A DNA stretch of 64,000 nt from Diadophis punctatus similis (lineage: Eukaryota > Chordata > Lepidosauria > Squamata > Dipsadidae), in contig JALIGW010000005.1 of NCBI GenBank assembly GCA_023053685.1, forward strand, positions 48,394,742 to 48,458,741, given 5' to 3'. A program made the translations under genes and the position numbers. The notes below the pieces were generated by a model, which worked only from the letters and a program-made list of their open reading frames with translations, was not told where the DNA came from and ran no database searches. Within the stretch, counting starts at the first letter, position 1. Every line of letters starts with the position of its first letter. Positions 59,560 to 64,000 of this stretch are shown piece by piece.

Positions 59560-59670
59560 ATCAAGGAGAGTCTGGACTGCCATCTGCTCAAATGGTGTAG
59601 GAACTTCTGATTGAGCAGGGGGTTGGACCAGATGACCTACAAGGTCCCTTCCAACTCTAATAATAAATCT
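59560..59670 (+). mobile_element. CR1-type 3' end fragment
   Basis: GACTGCCATCTGCTCAAATG, GAGCAGGGGGTTGGACCAG, CCTACAAGGTCCCTTCCAAC, TCTAATAATAAAT. Confidence 0.75.
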
Positions 59671-59880
59671 AAAATAAAATTTACAGGAAACCTCAAACTT
59701 AAAAATAAGGAATTTATTATCTATCTAATTTTATCAGCTAAAATAATAATTGTCCAACATTGGAAATCTCTAAATAACATAATAATTGAGATGTGGATTA
59801 ATAAGACATATTACAATTGAAAAAAAAATTTCATACAAAATTAAAATAATGAGGTAGCAGAGGCAGGAATCACGTTAATG
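59671..59880 (+). mobile_element. Possible L1 remnant
   Basis: The frame ending at 59820 has LILSAKIIIVQHWKSLN and IIIEMWINKTYYN, which recalls the L1 ORF2 'ITAARIVFAQKWK...' block seen at 12358. Decayed; no target duplication found. Confidence 0.35.
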
Positions 59881-62800
59881 AAATCTAAATCGATTTTATG
59901 GCTTATCTCAGTAGATATAGACTATAATATAATATTTTACACATATAGTAAATTTCTGCATGTGCAGTACTTGTCTATCTACATTTTAATAGTTGTTTGT
60001 ATTTTCCATATTTTCTTCTTTATGTATTTGAATTTATGTTAATTTAATTACTCAATGTTTGTTAGACATGGTTCAATAAAAACATTTGATACTCACATTT
60101 CATTTAATGTTTATCCTGCTCCCACCCACTTCATTGTCTTACCCGTACATGGCTTGCTATTTGAAGGCCAAATGCTCTCAGTCTCCAAGTTTCACACATG
60201 ACATTAATACATTAAAACATATTTATAATATCCATTCATAAATCATGGAAATAATCAGATTGCTTTGAATCTTGGTATTATTCCTGTCACTTGTCCTGTT
60301 ACAAGTCTAACTCAGGTTTCCTAATTCTATTGATTTCAATTCCCAGAATTCTCAGCAATGGCAAAGCTGGCTAGGAAATCCTGAGAGTTGAAGTCCAAAT
60401 ACCTGGAGAGTTCCAAGACTTGATAATAGTTGCAATTAGTTCTCATTTTACTACTGTGTTAAATCAACCTTTGTTCACTATGGTGTTCCTGTCACAAATT
60501 CATAATACCCCAAATCTTTGTAAGTCATCTGGCACTTCTTGCGGCCACCTAACAGAGCTATTTTTGTGATTTTTAAACTGATGAAAAACTATATATGAAA
60601 AACATATATAGGTTCATGCATAAGGCATAAGGAAAAGTAATTTCTCAGACAGAAAGCAATAATTGCTATTTGGAACTCTGAATTAGTTTAAACATTTTGT
60701 AGTAGACATATTCATGATTGCCAGGATAATGTAATATAGTAATGAATCGGTTTATTGTATATTTAATTATACTGATGTATTTATTTATAAATACCTCCCA
60801 GGGTTATGGAAGGATCACTGCCTCTAATAACAAACTTATGTGATGCATGCTAATGAATTGGATAACCAAGAAAGAAAAAGTATGTTATCAACAAAGAGCT
60901 GCGTATTAATTACAGATTTTTGAAAAATGATAAAGGGGCAGTAGTTACCTTGTCCCGAGGAGTGTTTACATTCTGTTAACTGGAATGAAAACCCAGAAAA
61001 TGTGATGGAGGCTGCAATGCCTTCTTGGGCTCCTCCTGAATGGTGCTAAGTGACTGATTGACATCCCAAATAGGAACGCTCCTGAGAGGAAGAAAGAATG
61101 CACTGCAAAAATGTTATTGTGATCCCCATTTATAAACATACATAAGATACAGTTTATCATCCAGTTTATGGAATGCAGGAAATCCTTCTTTCTACAAGTA
61201 AATATTTACCAGTCTAATGTCAGAGAATATCAATGCATGCTATGTGTACAATTCTTGACCTTTCTCGTACGCAAACAATAAGAAAAGTGAAAAGCCTGAA
61301 CTACCTCATCATTACCCCAATATCTCCAGCTGGCTTCTTTTACTTTTTAAAACATTACTCAAGAGATATCTAATGGGCTGCTTGACAGAATGTCAATTTA
61401 TTCTTTTTAGAAGAAAAATTGTCCACTTGTATACAGTTGAGTAACATGAAACACACCTGGCCCATGTTCTTCAAGAAAGATGCCCGTCAGCCGTAAAAAC
61501 AGCACAATTATTCCCTATTTCATCATTTCCCATTTCCCACTTTTTTCACATAATCGTGATTTCCTTGAGCTTGCTGCACTTTGTCTTCCATCAAGAATTT
61601 AAAAAGAGACGCTAACAACAGTTATAAATCACACTAAGGAATTTCTGAATTCTTTGATTTCTGGCTACTAGGATGTCTTTCGGATGCCATATAACCTTTT
61701 CCAGGTTTCTGTCAAGCACTAATTTTATTTCTTTATTTTCATTGGCTTCTTTTCCACCTTCTTAATAACATTCCATTCATATTTCTAGATTGTAATTTTC
61801 TCTTTAAGTCCTACCTGAAAAGGAATAGTATCATTAGAATCATCAGGTCATCATAAGGGATAGCATAAGAGGGACTTGTAAGATTTCTATGGCCAATGGA
61901 ATATAATAGCCTCATGCTAGCCTCATGCTAGCAACGCTAAAATAAGGAGTGAAGCATTTCCAATTAGAATTTAAGATTTCTGCTTATAAATCAAAGCCTA
62001 AAATGTCAATTGATACTGTTCTTCTCAATATCCTGAAACTGATTGCCATGACAACAGAAGGGGAATGATGGGTTCAAAGAGAGGAAAACGCATATAAGCA
62101 TGGAAGTTTCAAGGATTGCAAAACAAAACATTCCTTTGTCATACATGTAAACTTAAAATATTGATTGGGTTTGGGGCATCTGGTATTTTCAGACTTTTCA
62201 ATCCAAAGGTACCTAATGCTAGTTAAAAAGCAATTTCTGAAAATGATTAGAAAAGGAAATGTGCAAACCCGTGTTCTTTTAAAGGCATTGACTATGGTTT
62301 GAGCAAGGTGGCTATTCCATCTTCTCCCAGAGTTTTTAAACGGCTGTCTTGCAATCTCCTTGTGAGGATCAACTGTTTGGAACCCTTGTGGGCAATCTCA
62401 AATCCTTGTCCAGAGAGGAATTACTAAGAGCCAGCCCATTCACCAGCTCTTCTTTCCACTGCCAGTTCTCAGCTTCACTTTAGTGGAGTTATCTTCAGTT
62501 CATCATATCTTCCCAGAAGTCCAATGTTAGTTGCACTTTTCCCATAACTTTTGGATTCAACTTTGAGTCAAACGAGACAGGTTTGTTTCAATTCAAATGC
62601 AAGCAGGCTATTTCCAAAGCAACTAATTTGGACTCCAGGTGTTATAGTTGCAGCATTCCCTTACTTTCATCTTGCAATTGTTTACTATGAACAAATTCGT
62701 ACAAGTTATTGTAATAATGCTTTTTGGTTTTATATGATAAAATTGTTATCCACCCAAATTTGATATGTGGGTAAAGAACATTTTAGCTTTATCTTTTCAT

Positions 62801-63526
62801 GCACCATTTTATGAACAGATCACATACCAAATACTTTGTATCTTGAGAGCCAAACTGGTAACATTATCAAAACAGAAAATTTCTACAATATATTGTAAAT
62901 ACTTATACTCCCTAGGGATATGACGAAAATGCAGTTATTCGTACATCTATGAATTGGATTGACCTGAATACATTTTCTGTGAAAATTTTTGTTAATGTTC
63001 AGTTGGCTGAACATAAATATTTATAATCATTATGTGCTGATTTTACCACAGCATATTTAAAAATAGTAGTTTACTGAATTTTTTTTAGATTCCTTCAATT
63101 GTGTTTTTATATTATATTTTATAGACTCAAAATTCATGTTGCCTTGCAATTTGAATGGGTCATTAAGAATATTTACCACTTTGGATGAAATGACTGATAA
63201 TTAATAACAAAGCTTTATATAGGTATAAAATGTTGGCAGACATATTCAGCCAAATATTCATCAGCAATGTGGATTTTTATACACGGGTAAAAGTATTTTT
63301 AAAATGTATCTTAAGTTAAACATAGTCCCACCATTTACAAGAGACTCATAGTTTTATCATCTTGCCACCCATGTTTTTTAATGTATATATACCATTGTAT
63401 CTCTCAAAAATATTAAGAGCGCACAAAGATAAGGATAATAGATGAAGAATGAAAAAAATGCTAAAATGTCTTTCAATCCAGAAGAAATAAGAAAAGACTG
63501 CATCAGTTGGCTGATCATTACTTATT
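59881..63526. other. Repeat-poor unique DNA with the candidate 61-kb exon
   Basis: Apart from the candidate exon at 60949-61081 and an old MITE trace at 60320-60430 (CCCAGAATTCTCAGCAATGG), no repeat or gene is recognised. The low repeat load over about 3.5 kb is unusual for this window. Confidence 0.4.
60949..61081 (-). other. Candidate upstream (5' UTR) exon of the predicted gene
   Basis: Minus strand: acceptor TTCTTTCTTCCTCTCAG ends just above 61081 and the donor is ACAAG|GTAACT at 60949. The 133-nt segment contains stops in all frames if read through to the donor, so it is not a normal internal coding exon. One frame starts SVPIWDVNQSLSTIQEEPKK and runs 35 codons before TAA, so a terminal coding exon of another gene is a second possibility. 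Spliced to 42690, the frame of the membrane exon carries TAA seven codons back from the junction side, upstream of the ATG. That supports a 5' UTR role. Alternative: chance splice-like signals. Confidence 0.3.
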
Positions 63527-63534
63527 ATTAATTC

Positions 63535-63885
63535 CAGGGGTGGGTTGCTTACTTACTGGTGCCGGTGCACTGCGCACGCATCTCCACATTTCAGGCACAT
63601 GCGTGCTCGCTATGCGCGCGTGCCCCTTCGTGCAATTTTGCTTCTGCGCATGCGCGGAAGCAAAATTGCGCTGAAATCTTGCAAGGGGACGCACGTGTGA
63701 TTTCAGCGAGATTTTGCTTCTGCACATGCGCAGAAGCAAAATCGCCCAAAAATTCACCGAAAAAGATGGCAACGTGCACGATGGACCAGCGGAGAGGGCT
63801 CCGGAGCGGTCGCTCACAAATTGCAGAATCGGCCGCTCCCTACCGGAGCTACGCATTGGACAGCTCCGGCAGGAACCCACCTCTG
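63535..63885. mobile_element. hAT-like element (GGTGGGTT family) with two palindromes
   Basis: CAGGGGTGGGTTGCTTACTT...AGGAACCCACCTCTG. Flanks ATTAATTC (63527-63534) and ATTCATTC (63886-63893) match 7 of 8. Inside are two palindromes, TTTTGCTTCTGCGCATGCG and TTTTGCTTCTGCACATGCG, each followed by its complement, near 63637 and 63713. Confidence 0.9.
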
Positions 63886-64000
63886 ATTCATTCCCATCTC
63901 AAGGAACAGCTACTTTTTCCTCTCAGCTGACAATCATGCATCACATGAGGAAAAAACAAGCAGATGAGACAGAATTGTCATCAATCTTTATATATAAAAG

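Overview
This is vertebrate nuclear DNA, almost certainly from a squamate reptile and probably a snake. The evidence is the repeat content: a BovB LINE 3' end, CR1, Rex1, L2 and L1 fragments, Sauria-type tRNA SINEs, the snake-typical Rex1/CR1-group 3' end running into an (ATTCT)n array, many short hAT-like non-autonomous elements with 8-bp target duplications, and long simple repeats. There are no bacterial or viral genes, no operons and no CRISPR array. Family names come from recognition by eye, not from a database search.

Most of the window is intronic or intergenic. I do see one probable gene, on the minus strand. Three small exons at 42690-42576, 35933-35858 and 28005-27965 have canonical AG/GT borders, agree in phase (0 then 1) and join into one open frame ending in TAA. 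An AATAAA follows about 280 nt past the stop. If translation starts at the first ATG of the 42.6-kb exon, the product is about 65 residues: an N-terminal membrane helix followed by a charged cytosolic tail. A fourth candidate exon at 61081-60949 has a strong acceptor and donor. Joined to the 42.6-kb exon it places an in-frame stop just upstream of that ATG, so it may be a 5' UTR exon. I cannot name the protein.

Layout. 1-12 kb: BovB tail, two LINE tails, hAT and TA-type MITEs, CR1, a Rex1-type tail, and a Sauria SINE inserted in another. 12-18 kb: a short L1 with clean target duplications, a long-terminal-repeat MITE, hAT copies, and an A/T-only repeat. 18.6-20.2 kb: a Rex1 element broken by a CR1 insertion and carrying an inverted 3' part. 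22.9-25.3 kb: LINE remains, a tRNA SINE, long (TC)n(AT)n. 25.7-27.65 kb: an interleaved inverted-repeat complex directly next to the predicted 3' end of the gene. 28-43 kb: introns with a possible LTR, an R4-like LINE piece, CR1, SINEs and hAT copies. 44-45.4 kb: degraded L2 and a SINE. 50.6-51.84 kb: the best preserved retroelement, an L2 with one internal stop. 53-57 kb: a MITE with nested SINE, a 1.4-kb L1 with 13-bp target duplications, CR1 with compound microsatellites. 57-64 kb: mostly unique DNA, ending in another hAT copy.
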